Assembly: GCA_963669155.1 (NCBI GenBank)
Contig: OZ022577.1
Coordinates: 7,501,788 to 7,565,787 of the forward strand
Direction of reading: 5' to 3'
Source: Arbacia lixula
Lineage: Eukaryota; Echinodermata; Echinoidea; Arbacioida; Arbaciidae
Length of the DNA stretch: 64,000 nucleotides
The translations under genes were made by a program, and so were the position numbers. The notes beneath the pieces are model-generated. The model was not told the origin of the DNA, made no database searches, and saw only the letters and a list, made by a program, of their open reading frames with translations. Below, one piece after another: positions 1 through 11,284 of the stretch; the first letter of the stretch is position 1; each line of letters starts with the position of its first letter.

Positions 1-626
1 TGTTCTAGTTGAGTGAGCATACTTTGAAAAACCCTTTATTTTTGTGAAAAAATAAAACTCTGGATATTTTGATAAAGATGTAATATGACCTGCCAAAATG
101 TACTGTTAAAATGGCATAAACAATTACCCATGTGACTTCTGAAAAGTGACATTTTTGCCTTTAAAATTTGCCCACTCAATCATGACTAATTGGATTAATG
201 TGATTTTTCACCTAGAAGTTCATCGATAAGTTAAGGAACAATCCTGCAAAATTATTTTGCCCCAAAACTCTTCAATAAAATGTTATGCTGCTTTGCTAGG
301 GGGGGGGGGGGGGGGGGGACTTTCTTGTGTGTGTTTTTTTTTATCATCATTGACTGGTTAATGATTTGAAACATAACAGCTCTTTGAGTATATCCATTGT
401 GTATGCTTCCCTTCACCAGAATTATAGGGTCAAACTCTCCTTAGGACCAGGACTAGAATATTGCATTACATATATCTATTACTGTGCTCAACAATTTTGT
501 GGTGTCCTTTGAAGCTTCCGGTTTAAACTTTGTTCTCTTCATAACCGTTATTATGGTGACAACCATTGATAGCCACATAACATATCTTAACCTTATTATA
601 TTCACATATCTGTTTTTTGTCTCCAG
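1..626 (+). other. Intron of the ADF/cofilin gene (partial)
   Basis: Non-coding AT-rich sequence ending in a pyrimidine tract and acceptor (ttttttgtctccag) at 626. It holds a run of 20 G at 299-318. I see no exon. Confidence 0.6.
299..318 (+). repeat. Poly-G homopolymer
   Basis: Uninterrupted run of 20 G. Comparable G runs occur at 57690-57708 and, with a shorter tract, near 59519. Such runs are prone to length errors in sequencing. Confidence 0.9.
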
Positions 627-3600
627 TCTGGTGTCGAAGTAACTGAAGAACTGAAGGGCATGTTCACCCTCGTGAAGGAGAAGAATGAGCACCAGGGCTT
701 TGTCATTGCTATGGGAAAGGAAATGGTAAACATGCATTCACTTGACGGTACCCTTCTTACACTGGGTTTTCTAAACCCTGTATGATCCTTAAGACAGAGT
801 AGCCCATTTGCAAGGTTCAGTAATCTTGGCAGGAATCAATAGTCACTTTCCAGTAATATCATTGGGAATGAAGTTCTTTTCCAGTATTTTCCTCCATTTC
901 CTGTAGTTGCCCCCAATTATTTTTTAGGCTTTTTACACTGCCATTCTTATCTCAAGCCCCATTTACACTTGTTAAGATCCCAATTTTTAGAATCGCGATT
1001 TTATGTCTCACCATTTACACTTGCCCCCCCAAAACGTGATCTGAAACGTGGCGATTTTTTTATTTGTCCACCAGTCATCCAAAGCAGACCGGTGTGCTGC
1101 ATGGTTATAATGCCTTCATAAGTGGAGTGCTTAACAGAATAAGATCAAAGTCAACCGGCGGCAAAAATCACGATTTTTCTATGCTCACCATTTACACTGG
1201 CAAACTTTGTGATTTTTCACGCAAAGTTTAAAAAAATCACACTCCGGAAAGTGATTTTTCTGGTGTGATTTTTTGGTTGTTCGGGTGAAAGTTGCTAGGC
1301 AACTTGCACCCAAAGATCGCGATCTTAGAAAAACCACAATTTTTGCTGGCCAGTGTAAATGGGCCTTCATTTTATTTGCCTTCCCCTGGCTAAGGAAATC
1401 CACAATGTTCAGATTCAAATCACAAACCATAGAATTTGTTATGTCATGTGCTATTCATTACTCTGGTATATGCATTAAGTGCATACAGTACATGTTCACA
1501 GGAATATTTGTAAATCTAGTGCCGAACCATGGCGTGAACATTCCAAAACTCATTTTTAATCATGCAAATAATGAAAAAACATAGCCGTGATCAGTGCAGC
1601 ATTAACAATGCCAAAATTACAGAAAATAACCACCCGTAATGCACAATGTGGCATTATGCATTGTGTGTGGACATGGAGAAGCTAAGTTTTTGCTTTTTTT
1701 CCAATTTTTTATTTTTTTTTTATTTGCGCAATCGCTCTTAAATTGTGCACATTTGAAAGCTCCAAGCAGAAATAGAAGACATGCAGCATATTGACGGTAA
1801 GCATTAAGAAGTTTGACTGATTTATGTACCACATGTTATACCCATCAACGATTTTTCAGTGATGACAATAGACCATTTTCGTAATGTATTCACAACTTTC
1901 CCCCTAACTGCGTAGTAACGCGTTATTGCATTCACCTGTATCTTGTCATTCAGATTCAATGGATGGAATGCACTTTGAGTCTATTAGTTGTTGCTACTCG
2001 GACAAACCTCGGACAAGCTTTGAGGTTCCCAATAGTAACGTATTGTTCAAACGACGTGAATAAAATTTGCATACATAACGAAAATGGTCTATTGCGTAAT
2101 GCTAATCCGTTAACACAGAAGAGAAACATCTGTGTTGTAAGTGTGCATCTCTCCAGCTGGCCAAAAAGTATCTTTTCCATTAAATTTAAAAACTGTGTCC
2201 TCTCCGGAACATTTAAGTCACCCACAAAGTCTTTTTTTTTTATGGAAGAAAATTATGATATATTGTTAGATGCAATGAAAGAATCTGTGAAATATTTCAA
2301 CTACATGTACTAGAATTCTATTCTAGTTTGTCTTGATTTTAAAGGGGAAATACCCCATATAATAAATAACACATTAATTAAATATTGGTGCCATTTTGTT
2401 CGATCCTTTCTGTCGTGAATTGATCGTAACAACATTCCCTCCACTTTTTACTTTTTGTCTCGCCCACCGGAGGTGAAGGCGAGACTAAGGGATCCAAATG
2501 GCGTCCGTCCGTCGTCCGTCCGTCGTCCGTCCGTCGTCCGTCCGTCGTCCGTCGTCCGTCCGTCGTCCGTCGTCCGTCACAAATGTTAAAGTTTACCTGC
2601 AAGACTCTCTTTTGACAAATAACTTCACATGGGTTGCTTGGATTACAACCTAACTTGGGTCATAGATGCACTGGGGGTACCTTCATGTTATGGTACCGTT
2701 GGAGGTCACAGGATAAGGTCAAAGGTCATTTGAGGTCATACGTTAAAGTTTACCTGCAAGACTCTCTTTTGACAAATAACTTCACATGGGTTGCTTGGAT
2801 TACAACCTAACTTGGGTCATAGATGCACTGGGGGTACCTTCATGTTATGGTACCGTTGGAGGTCACAGGATAAGGTCAAAGGTCATTTGAGGTCATACGT
2901 TAAAGTTTACCTGCAAGACTCTCTTTTGACAAATAACTTCACATGGGTTGCTTGGATTACAACCTAACTTGGGTCATAGATGCACTGGGGGTACCTTCAT
3001 GTTATGGTGCCGTTGGAGGTCACAGGATAAGGTCAAAGGTCATTTGAGGTCATACGTTAAAGTTTACCTGCAAGACTCTCTTTTGACAAATAACTTCACA
3101 TAGGTTGCTTGGATTACAACCTAACTTGGGTCATAGATGCACTAGGGGTACCTTCATGTTATGGTGCTGTTGGAGGTCACAGGATAAGGTCAAAGGTCAT
3201 TTGAGGTCATACGTTAAAGTTTACCTGCAAGACTCTCTTTTGACAAATAACTTCACATAGGTTGCTTGGATTACAACCTAACTTGGGTCATAGATGCACT
3301 GGGGGTACCTTCATGTTATGGTACCGTTGGAGGTCACAGGATAAGGTCAAAGGTCATTTGAGGTCAGGGATACAATTCTTTTGCGTAGCAACGGAGATCG
3401 CGATATTTCTGGTTATTTTCGCAAGTGGGCGAGACACAATATTGCTAATGCCTTGTATTTAAACTATCGGTTTAACCCTATATAGCCGGGCTATTTTGAA
3501 ATTGCTTAGCCCGGGGGGGGCAAATAGACCCCCCCCCCCCCTCTAAGGTCTCGACCGTTGATTGTGTGATCGCAACGAAAAGAGATCATTGGTAACCCTA

Positions 3601-6600
3601 TTTCAGTCATAAATAACATTCTATCTATTGTTTTTTATCAGTAAAAATTAAAATAAAGATACATTTATGAATTTTGGCTAGATACAGAATTTGCATTGGA
3701 TTTGTACATGTAATCACGTTTTTGAGCAATTTTTGGTCTGGCATGCGTGTACGAAATGTTACGTAACTTCGGAAACGCGTACCCCCGCGTCATGAATTTG
3801 ATCTTAAAAGTTGCGTAAGACTTGGATGAAAAAATTTATGAAACGTCGCGGCGCATTACAAATTTATCACGAAAAATGTCGGGGGGGGGTTCATTAATCC
3901 GAGCATTTGTCGCGTAACGTTCGAAATAACGAGGGCTTCCTGGCATGTTTATGCAGAAGTGTTACCGTATCGACCGGCAGATAAGACGCCCCCGCACATA
4001 AGACGCACCCCGACTTTGAGCACGCAATTTGAAAAAAAAAAAAAAATCGGGTCTCACGTACATGTATACACATGTATGGGACTATGCATTGTGTGACAAC
4101 AATCAACATCCAACAACAAAATAGATGGCTTTGATAGCCTGACACAATAACGGTAATACGATCTCAATCACATCATCAGCATAATTACCAGTTCAAAGAA
4201 AGCACCAGAACTAGTATTTGTCAGAGATACCACAAAGAAACCGCTAGCTAGAAAGCTAAGCCCTAAGGATAACCTCCGTTAGATCAGAGCCGCTATTGTT
4301 GCTTTGATCCGGCCTCCAGGTGGCGCTGTACACCTTTTGGCCTCGGAGATAAGAAAAAAAAAATCTCCACGGACGATAATGTGTACAGCGCCACCTCGAG
4401 GCCGGATCAAAGCAACAATAGCGGCTCTGATCTAACGGAGGTTATCCTTAGGGCTTAGCTTTCTAGCTAGCGGTTTCTTTGAGGTGTCTCAGACAAATTA
4501 GTCCTGGTGCTTTCTTCGTACCTGTAATTATGCTGATGATGTGATTGAGATCGTATTACCGGTATTATGTCGGGCTATCAAAGCCATTTATTTTGTTGTT
4601 AAATGTTGATTGTTGTCACGCAATGCATAGTCCCATACATGTGTATACGTGTAAGTTTGAAAGACCCGACTTTTTCTAACGCCGTGTATAAGACGCACCC
4701 GGACTTTGGCGTGATTTTCATGCGTCTTATACACCGAAAAATACGGTAACAATAATTGATGCACGTATTCACTCATAGAGTAGAAGTTCATATTTGTAGG
4801 ATTTTGGTTAGTCCTCTTCAATATAGTTCAATAAATCAAGGTTTGGACGCTCACTGTAAATTGGTTCCTGCTAATACTTAATCATTATACAAAACAACAC
4901 ACAATTAAGATTTAAACAAACCAGTGTACATCAAATTTTAGGTCATATAAAGAGAAGACGTAGAATTTTTGATGTTCAGTCCCTCACTTTGTCAATCTCT
5001 TTGAGATTTTCTTTCCCATTTTTTCTTCTCGCCACTTCATCTTAAATAACTATTAATTACATGTTGTTAGCACATACATGTTACAGTACCATTTAGGCAA
5101 GTCTTATTCGTGTGTGCTGCCTTTGATTTCTAATAAATAGATGTTACCATGGAAGGTCCATGGTGTCACTGTGCATTTACCATCCAATGTCTGTGTAAAA
5201 GTTTGCCATACAGACCACCTTATACTTGTCCACAAGTATGTCTCTTTATTATTTCACACAATTAGAGGATAAAACAATGGATAACTGCAATCAAAGACTT
5301 ACTCATATTGACTCCATTTTTGGTCTTCTTCCATATCCATGCATTAACTTTGCTGTTTCATAGTTGGGCCAGGTTATAGCGCAATGAAGTGCCTTCTTGT
5401 TGGCAGTGTAAAGGTGAGATAGTTCAGATAGATAATGATGGCGGCAGGATTAGCTCAGAATGTGGTCCAGTTTCCAGCCCCTTGATATTGACGCTCCTTC
5501 CTACAGCGTTTAGATAGTTGTTATATGCTCTATATGATGTCATGACCTTTTTGGTAGAAGGTAATTCAAAATTTTCTTCTCATTTCTCTATCAGGAGTGG
5601 ATCGTCGTTGAAACAATGCCACGAGTCACCGCGAAGGGAGAAAAACACGTCCAAAAAGACAAGGAGGAACTCCGAGGACTGTATGAAGCATTCCTAGAAA
5701 AACATCTGAAGGATGAACCAGTATTTCTGCTTCTTGATTTCACCACTATTGAGGGTTGCAAAAAGGTTCTGGGCATCCAGTGGTAAGTAGTGTGACATTC
5801 ATTTAATCTACCAAAGGATCTGTTAAAGACAGGGTGGCCAATTTGCAAAAGCGATGAAAGTATGTAGAAATCAGTAGTTTATTATTTACCTTAAGTATGA
5901 AATCTCAGTCACAGCTTGACAAATCTTTCCCGAAAAAGTGAAAAACTATCCTTGTTTTTGTTTGAAACGTAGCGACCAGAGTCTACATCTATATACAGTA
6001 TGGCAGTAGCGTGGTACTGCCATTCCACACCCTGTCCGCATTACTGTGGACAGTGGAGAACAGCTATGTGTGCTAATTGTGGTCACAGTCTCTAGGCTAC
6101 ATGACTGGTTGTCCAAATCCTTCAAATCTAGCCATCGCTATAAGCCCACTCAAGTCAGTTGCCAGCTTTTTAGTGGGAGAGAAGTTCTTGTACAGTATTT
6201 TCTTCCAGTTTCCTCGTTTTTTTTACAAAATGTTATATTTTGACCTGCAAAAGGGCTACCCTGTATTTAATCATGTCCATTGATGAACAATATTCAAATG
6301 GAAAGTTTGTGGCTGAAACTTGTCGTATGTGAGATACATGTATTTTGAATTTGCTTGTACATCCATGACGCAAGCCTGAATACGCCTACATATGATATGT
6401 AGTACAAATCAGAAATGGGGATTTTCTATGCTTTTCATAATACAGTCTGACCTTGATTAACCGGCCGCATCGCTACTGGCGGCTGTCTGGAAAAGCGATG
6501 CGGCCGGATAAGAGAGATATGTTAAAATAGGCACTTTCTAGTATGTTATTGTAGGGGTATACAACCAGCATTATGATAATGTGTGATGCTGCCCTATACG

Positions 6601-7410
6601 TTCGAAGATATGACAGCACGATATCGAAAATGGCGTATAGGAGAAAAATCATTGACTGATCAAAACGATGTCCAAAACCCCCCAAATCATCGATAAAATA
6701 GGTGAGGATGTATTGATATTAAATATGTTCGTAAAAATATTGTTTTTGCTCTTAGAGATCCAATTAGGGGAAAATCGATGGCCGTATAATCGAGGTCGGA
6801 CTGTATACATGTATATAAATCGATTGATACAATTTAAACTCGTAAAATCATGTGTTTCTTTGTATTTTATATTTACACAAAAGGGATAAATGCCATATTT
6901 AATTGTTATGTTCTTTCTTTGTTCAGAAGAAGATGCATGTGTTCAAACATGCATTACTTACTGAGCTGATGTCTTTGCTCAATTTCATTGAAGTTTGCTG
7001 GTGTTCTTTGTTAACTTACAGTGTACTTTGGTGGCAATCCTCCTCAAACATATACCTCTCCCAGAATCTATCATCTGTCCAGTCAAGGATGACCATTGTA
7101 GCATACATTGTACCTCGATGGCAACTTTCCACATACATTTGACTCTCCCTGAATCTATCCTGTAGGATGTTTTTTGGTATCATATACATGTATTGGACTG
7201 TGATGGCAATCTTCTACATACATGTATGTAACTCTCCCTGAATCCATCCTCTGTAGGTGCCCTGACAGCTGCGCAGTCAAGAAGAAGATGATTTTCTCCA
7301 GCAGCCTTAAACCCATTAAGGGGGAGGTCGAACAATGGGTCAAGGTCATACAGACGTGTGACAAGGATGATGTTACCTTCAACTGTCTCCTTGTAAGTGC
7401 TCAGCAGTAA
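627..7410 (+). CDS. ADF/cofilin-family actin-depolymerising protein, 3 visible coding exons, 5' partial
   Basis: Coding exons are 627-725, 5595-5782 and 7257-7410 (stop TAA at 7408). They join in frame (phases 0, 2, 0) to give 146 residues. The first exon starts SGVEVTEELKGMF, the usual N-terminal cofilin-homology opening, directly after an acceptor ending ctccag. The start codon therefore sits in an exon left of the window, as in cofilin genes where exon 1 holds little more than the initiator Met. The last exon has the actin-binding signature of the family: WCPDSCAVKKKMIFSSS, matching the W-P-x-x-A-x-x-K-x-K-M-x-Y-x-S pattern of the long helix. Members bind G- and F-actin in the cytoplasm, sever filaments and speed monomer turnover, and are usually switched off by phosphorylation of an N-terminal Ser. 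The sequence is divergent, so orthology to a particular vertebrate cofilin, destrin or echinoderm depactin is not claimed. Introns carry transposons (5823-6270, 6443-6803). Confidence 0.88.
926..1366. mobile_element. Non-autonomous element with inverted AGGC...TTTACACTG ends
   Basis: The left end AGGCTTTTTACACTGCCA and right end GGCCAGTGTAAATGGGCCT are imperfect inverted repeats. Further inverted copies of the TTTACACT(G/T)G motif lie inside (near 968, 1012, 1190), giving a fold-back layout of about 440 bp in an ADF intron. No coding capacity is seen. Superfamily is not determined. Confidence 0.55.
1867..2093. mobile_element. MITE family M1, intact copy (TIR AATAGACCATTTTCG)
   Basis: Terminal inverted repeats AATAGACCATTTTCG and CGAAAATGGTCTATT enclose about 227 bp without coding potential. 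Related copies, same core with altered ends, lie at 21609-21823, 59337-59564 and 61588-61800. The 59 kb copy has an empty counterpart in the window (see findings), which confirms that this unit moves. Confidence 0.75.
2456..3456 (+). mobile_element. HINE/pearl-like element, family A, copy 1 (157-bp tandem repeats)
   Basis: The left end starts TGTCTCGCCCACCGGAGGTG and folds into a hairpin (GTCTCGCC pairs with GGCGAGAC). Next is a CGTCCGTC-type short repeat (about 2505-2577), then five 157-bp tandem units (about 2584-3366). The right end carries GTGGGCGAGACA and ends GCTAATGCCTTGT. The subterminal inverted repeat TGTCTCGCCCAC, the terminal hairpin, the tandem core and the absence of coding sequence match Helentron-associated (HINE) or molluscan pearl elements. 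It lies in the ADF intron. Confidence 0.75.
3457..3960. other. Intronic sequence, no feature recognised
   Basis: Contains a G-run/C-run pair (3512-3519 and about 3529-3541) and a shorter G run near 3882. Otherwise nothing recognisable. Confidence 0.4.
3961..4750. mobile_element. Large fold-back (hairpin) element, about 790 bp
   Basis: Ends are perfect 10-bp inverts (GTTACCGTAT / ATACGGTAAC). Nearly the whole element is a palindrome: left-arm landmarks (ACAACAATCAACAT, CTAAGCCCTAAGGATAACC, GCGCTGTACACC) return reverse-complemented in the right arm (GGTTATCCTTAGGGCTTAG, GTGTACAGCGCC). The axis is near 4350. A diverged fragment sharing the ATGCATAGTCCCATACATGTG arm motif lies at 46209-46382. 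Confidence 0.8.
4751..5594 (+). other. Rest of ADF intron, nothing recognised
   Basis: AT-rich, ends in an acceptor (tttctctatcag) at 5594. No repeat or coding signal seen. Confidence 0.4.
5823..6270. mobile_element. TTAA-flanked non-autonomous DNA transposon, family T1, copy 1
   Basis: Flanked by TTAA on both sides. Inner ends are AGACAGGGTGGCC and GGGCTACCCTGTAT, imperfect inverted repeats. Copy 2 is at 18819-19279 with the same ends and TTAA flanks; an inverted fragment is at 36722-36854. The TTAA target suggests a piggyBac-type transposase acting in trans, although the terminal bases are not the classic piggyBac CCC. Confidence 0.65.
6443..6803. mobile_element. Tigger/pogo-like MITE, 361 bp
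   Basis: Starts CAGTCTGACCTTGATTAACC and ends in the inverse ATAATCGAGGTCGGACTG, with TA directly outside both ends (6441-6442, 6804-6805). This TIR type (CAGTC.GACCTCGATTA) and TA target are typical of Tigger/pogo elements of the Tc1/mariner superfamily. No transposase is present. Confidence 0.75.
7044..7257 (+). repeat. Threefold approx. 88-bp tandem repeat ending at the splice acceptor of the last ADF exon
   Basis: The segment CTCTCCC(T/A)GAATC(T/C)ATC recurs at about 7056, 7143 and 7232 (period 87-89 bp), each preceded by (A)CATA-rich sequence. The last unit supplies the acceptor ctgtag used at 7256. The middle unit also ends cctgtag (about 7160-7166). Confidence 0.7.
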
Positions 7411-8808
7411 TCATGGAGATTGTCACGTTTGCAGAGTGTTGGATATAAAAAATGGACACAATATAAAACATCTGCAGCATGCAGTACTGCTTGTCAAATT
7501 GTTAAGTTGTCGAATTCTGAAGTGGTCCATTTTTTTTATTCATGGTCATAATGTCATGTGAGAGAATATCTCCATACCCTCTGTTAGCTCAGTATCTAAT
7601 TTAGTAAAATTTCATGTATGTTGTGTCATTTCGGAATGCACAAATTCAACATTTAATACACTTGCAGCTTTTCCTCATTTTGTACAGAACATTTTTTTCT
7701 TAAGATTAAAAGATACTTGTTTTTCAAACATCAAAATACCAAAATTACCAAAATGATTTTAATTGTAGACAGGTGGTGACCAAAAAACGTGTCATTTACT
7801 TAGTCTCGTGTATCCCACGTTATCTCACTAATTTCATTCAGGGGAAATCAGGGCATGTGCTATTCAGAATAGCTCAGTGATTTCCAAGCAAGTGAACACT
7901 TCAAGACAGAAAAAGAGTCCACAACAAGAGAGTGCACATTCAGTTCAGTGTGGTTCTAACAACCAATAGTAATGATATTGGTATAAGAGTACCAGTTCTT
8001 ATACTGAGCTTGTAGAATACTTAATAACATATTTATCAGTAGTCTGCAGATTGCTAGAAACGGGTTAATTGATATTTTCCCCATTTTTTTTTATTTAAAT
8101 GTGGTGGTGGTATCCATGCAAGAGAAGAAGTTGTGAAGAGAAACTATAATTCCCTTATGTCAGAAATATATTTGCAATAGAAATGCACTTTTTTCCAGTT
8201 TGACAACCCAAAGTGCAAAGAATATGTTGGCAGTGTTTGTTTTTGGCAAGACATTTAGCCAGTTCTATTGAAGAAATGTGTACTCATATTGAATCTTTTT
8301 ATAAAACCATGATGTAGAAAAAATGTTGAACGTTGGAATATTTTGATCTTGTATGTTGAATTATTATCCCCAGGAGAATTATGTAAGATTACTGTCATGT
8401 TCATTGGCATTAGATGCACAACGATTTACATTTTCAGCTCTGAAGTTAGCATGTGCAACCTATGAGAAATACCTCCTCTGTACTCCGAAATACACACACA
8501 AAAAGGAGAAATAGAAGAAAGGATATGTTAACATACATCATTGTGACAACAGTGTGACATTATTAGAGTACTTTATTGACAAGTTACACATTTTTTGTTG
8601 GTCTGGGAATGAATGAATATTCCAGCCCCGTTTTCAATTTCTTCAGTCGACAAAGGCAATCGACTGCATGGGAGAAGTGGGATAGGTTTGTACATGTATA
8701 GCTTCATTGCATTATTTTGTATTAAATGTTGATCAGATGTATAGAATTTGTACTGTCTAATAAATTTATTTGGGACCGTTTCAGTATAAATTAGATGAGT
8801 ATGATTAT
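7411..8808 (+). other. 3' UTR and downstream sequence of the ADF gene
   Basis: No ORF of note. The first clear AATAAA on the + strand that I noticed is near 9532, so a long 3' UTR including the 8809-9052 MITE is possible but unproven. Confidence 0.35.
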
Positions 8809-9052
8809 TATGCCTCCGCCATGAAGGGGCCAGGGGCGTACGTTTTGGGGTTGTCTGTCCATCCGTCTCAAATGTGTTTATGCAATATCTTGAGACCAGT
8901 TGGCAAAAGATGGCCAGAAAGTAATTTTCATCACAACATTTAGTAAAAATACAATAACCCAGTTGCAATCTAATGCGCACTGATGAATCACTGCAGGCAA
9001 AATTAGTAGAGGATTATCATTTCAAAAGATGAAGCTAAGTGGCGGAGGCATA
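8809..9052. mobile_element. MITE with 13-bp TIR TATGCCTCCGCCA
   Basis: TATGCCTCCGCCA at the left and its exact reverse complement TGGCGGAGGCATA at the right bound 244 bp of non-coding DNA. The outer TA may be the target duplication of a mariner-type element. Confidence 0.8.
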
Positions 9053-10095
9053 TTTCTTGATTGTGTGGCAGTCTAATTCTATTTTTTTTACAGGAAATGT
9101 TCCAGGGACAATCCATGAATTTGAAAAAAGAAGAAGACATGTACATTTATTTTGTTGCATTTGTATACTGAAAACTGATTGCTACATCAAAGATATTTCT
9201 GTCTCACCCTATACAGTGCGTTTAGAAGGGATATTTCGTGACGTGGGTTGAATACAAATTGCTAGTGTGTGACTGAGGTAATTGTACTTCCATCAGAAAC
9301 GGAAAAAAAAATCACTTGAATGCATGTTAATGTTATACATTTGTAGGTCCATAAAACAAATAAGCATTCTGGCATTTGTTTTAAAATCTATTTAGACGTT
9401 TATCATGCTTGGTTTAAAATATCAATATCCTTCCTACAAAATGTTCTACTTATGAACAAGTAGTTTGGTTATGTTGTTCTCTTATTCTGCACCAAACCTG
9501 ATTATTTTGTGTTTTATCATCAAGCCACATAAATAAAAACATGTTACTCTATTCCACAGCAGTCTCTTGTGTGGATCTTGTGTGTTAAGTTTTGTAGTAC
9601 ATAGACAAGTCATGTATGATAGATGTATGGAGCATTGTTGCATGGCCTTATTTATAGGAATTCCAGGGAGAGGTAGCTCAAAACAACAGCAGTTCTAGGT
9701 CCAGAGCAATATAATTGCTTCAAAATGTATACATCATGATATGCATATTCAGGTCTTGGCAAGTACATGTATTGGTATGATGCTGCAATCGTGCAAATAT
9801 GAATATCCCCAGTAGAGATTATGTGTGACAGAATTGATGCCTTACCCTTAACTGAACTTGTCATGAGCAACCTGCCACTGGAGGCAAGACAGGGATACAC
9901 ATACATAGCCATGTATTAAGGGAGGTTTCATTTGGATTTACATGTGAGTTTATTGAGTCAAATTCACCAGTCTGCAAAATTCTACTCCAGCTGATTATTT
10001 CTTTCAAAAATAAGTTTGGTTGAAAAATATACACTGTACAAGAATTATCCGCAAAAATGTTCAATTGGTGACATGATAAATACATGTACATGTAC

Positions 10096-10130
<35 letters not shown>

Positions 10131-10286
10131 AATGTGAGAAATTATACATATACAACAGCTTTGGCAACTTTTTTATTTAAATATTTTGTGAAAGAAATGG
10201 ATGAAGAGAACAATGGTAGGCGTAGCTTAAATCAAGGTTCCCCAGAGCTATCTACCCTTTGGAAAAATTGGTGATGCCGAAAAAAT
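9053..10286. other. Intergenic sequence between ADF and WDR81
   Basis: No gene seen. 10080-10131 is a short TACATG/TA microsatellite. Confidence 0.4.
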
Positions 10287-10350
10287 GTCTCTGCCGGGAA
10301 TCGAACCCGGCCCCCCAGCTTTGAACGCCGGTGCCTTAACCACCAGACCA
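10287..10350 (-). tRNA. tRNA-like sequence (truncated tRNA or SINE head), not a functional tRNA
   Basis: Read on the minus strand, it has a D-arm/box A-like TGGTCTGGTGGTTAAGGC and an anticodon arm CCGGC-GTTCAAA-GCTGG. A perfect T-arm follows (CCGGG-TTCGATT-CCCGG) with box B GGTTCGATTCC, then CAGAGAC. The expected 5' acceptor strand (GTCTCTG) is replaced by a (TA)n run, so no cloverleaf can close. By loop position the anticodon reads TCA. The box layout resembles tRNA-Glu, so a tRNA-derived SINE head or pseudogene is most likely. Confidence 0.55.
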
Positions 10351-10976
10351 TATATATATATATAAAACTCAGCTTGATACAAAGATGAAGACATTTTAGA
10401 AATCAAAAGTTTTACTCATCTTGGCTAAAATGGCCACAGTGATCTCAACTGTAACTAACTTTGCATCAATGCTATACCCAGTAGAAGTGTGTTATTCAGC
10501 AATCAACAGTATTAATACATGTACAAGCAAAATCAAGCATAACTTCTGAGATGTACATTCAGACCAATAAAAATAAATAGTCTGCCCCTCATGCATATTC
10601 AATTTTATTTATATCCATACTGGTACATCAAATTCAAGGCACGAAACAAAATGCCTTCATGAAACTGAGCTGAAATGATGATTCCATCTCCATGGCAACT
10701 TATCTGAAAGGAACCAGATATTAGAAAAGCAAATAGGGTTCAAGTACCAAAATATTCTGTTACAATTCTTTCACAAAGTTTGTCTTGGCACGGTGACATG
10801 AAGTAAGTAACTTTGGTCAGGTGACTAGAAAGTACATGATAGAGATTTCCTTGCATTTTGTCTTGATAAGCTCATGACTTAGTCACTTGGCAATACATGT
10901 ACATGTATTTTCCTGAGAGCAGCTAGACATGACAGCCAGTCGGCAGGCCCCAGAAAATACGATTATTTTATTTTCA
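10351..10976. other. Intergenic, nothing recognised
   Basis: AT-rich with TACATGTA motifs. No gene or repeat identified. Confidence 0.35.
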
Positions 10977-11284
10977 GCTCAGCAGTTGTGACCTTCACTT
11001 CACCTTTTGAACCGCAGAAAAGGTCTCCTTTTCAAATTGCGATATCTCCATGAATAAACCATATTTTCGTACACTTTCTTTTGCAACTGTATGTTGGTCG
11101 AAATTTACCAAGTGTGAAAAAACATTTAATCAAAACAGGCAGAAAAATATTACAAATTCGAGATAAATATGTCGTTCTCATTAAAAAAAGAAAAATGAAA
11201 ATAAACTCTATATTTCAGTGTCTATCGCTTTTGAGCCCGCAACACTTATAGATCATCTGAAGCGGAATCTATTGTAGATTTTGA

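Noticed and set aside
2584..3366. CRISPR-like array
   Set aside because: Head-to-tail 157-bp tandem units without spacers, in a eukaryotic genome.
2456..3456. Classical cut-and-paste TIR transposon
   Set aside because: The inverted TGTCTCGCCCAC motifs are subterminal on one side, and the nested copy shows no target duplication.
10287..10350. Functional selenocysteine or suppressor tRNA
   Set aside because: The acceptor stem cannot form and the arm lengths do not fit tRNA-Sec.
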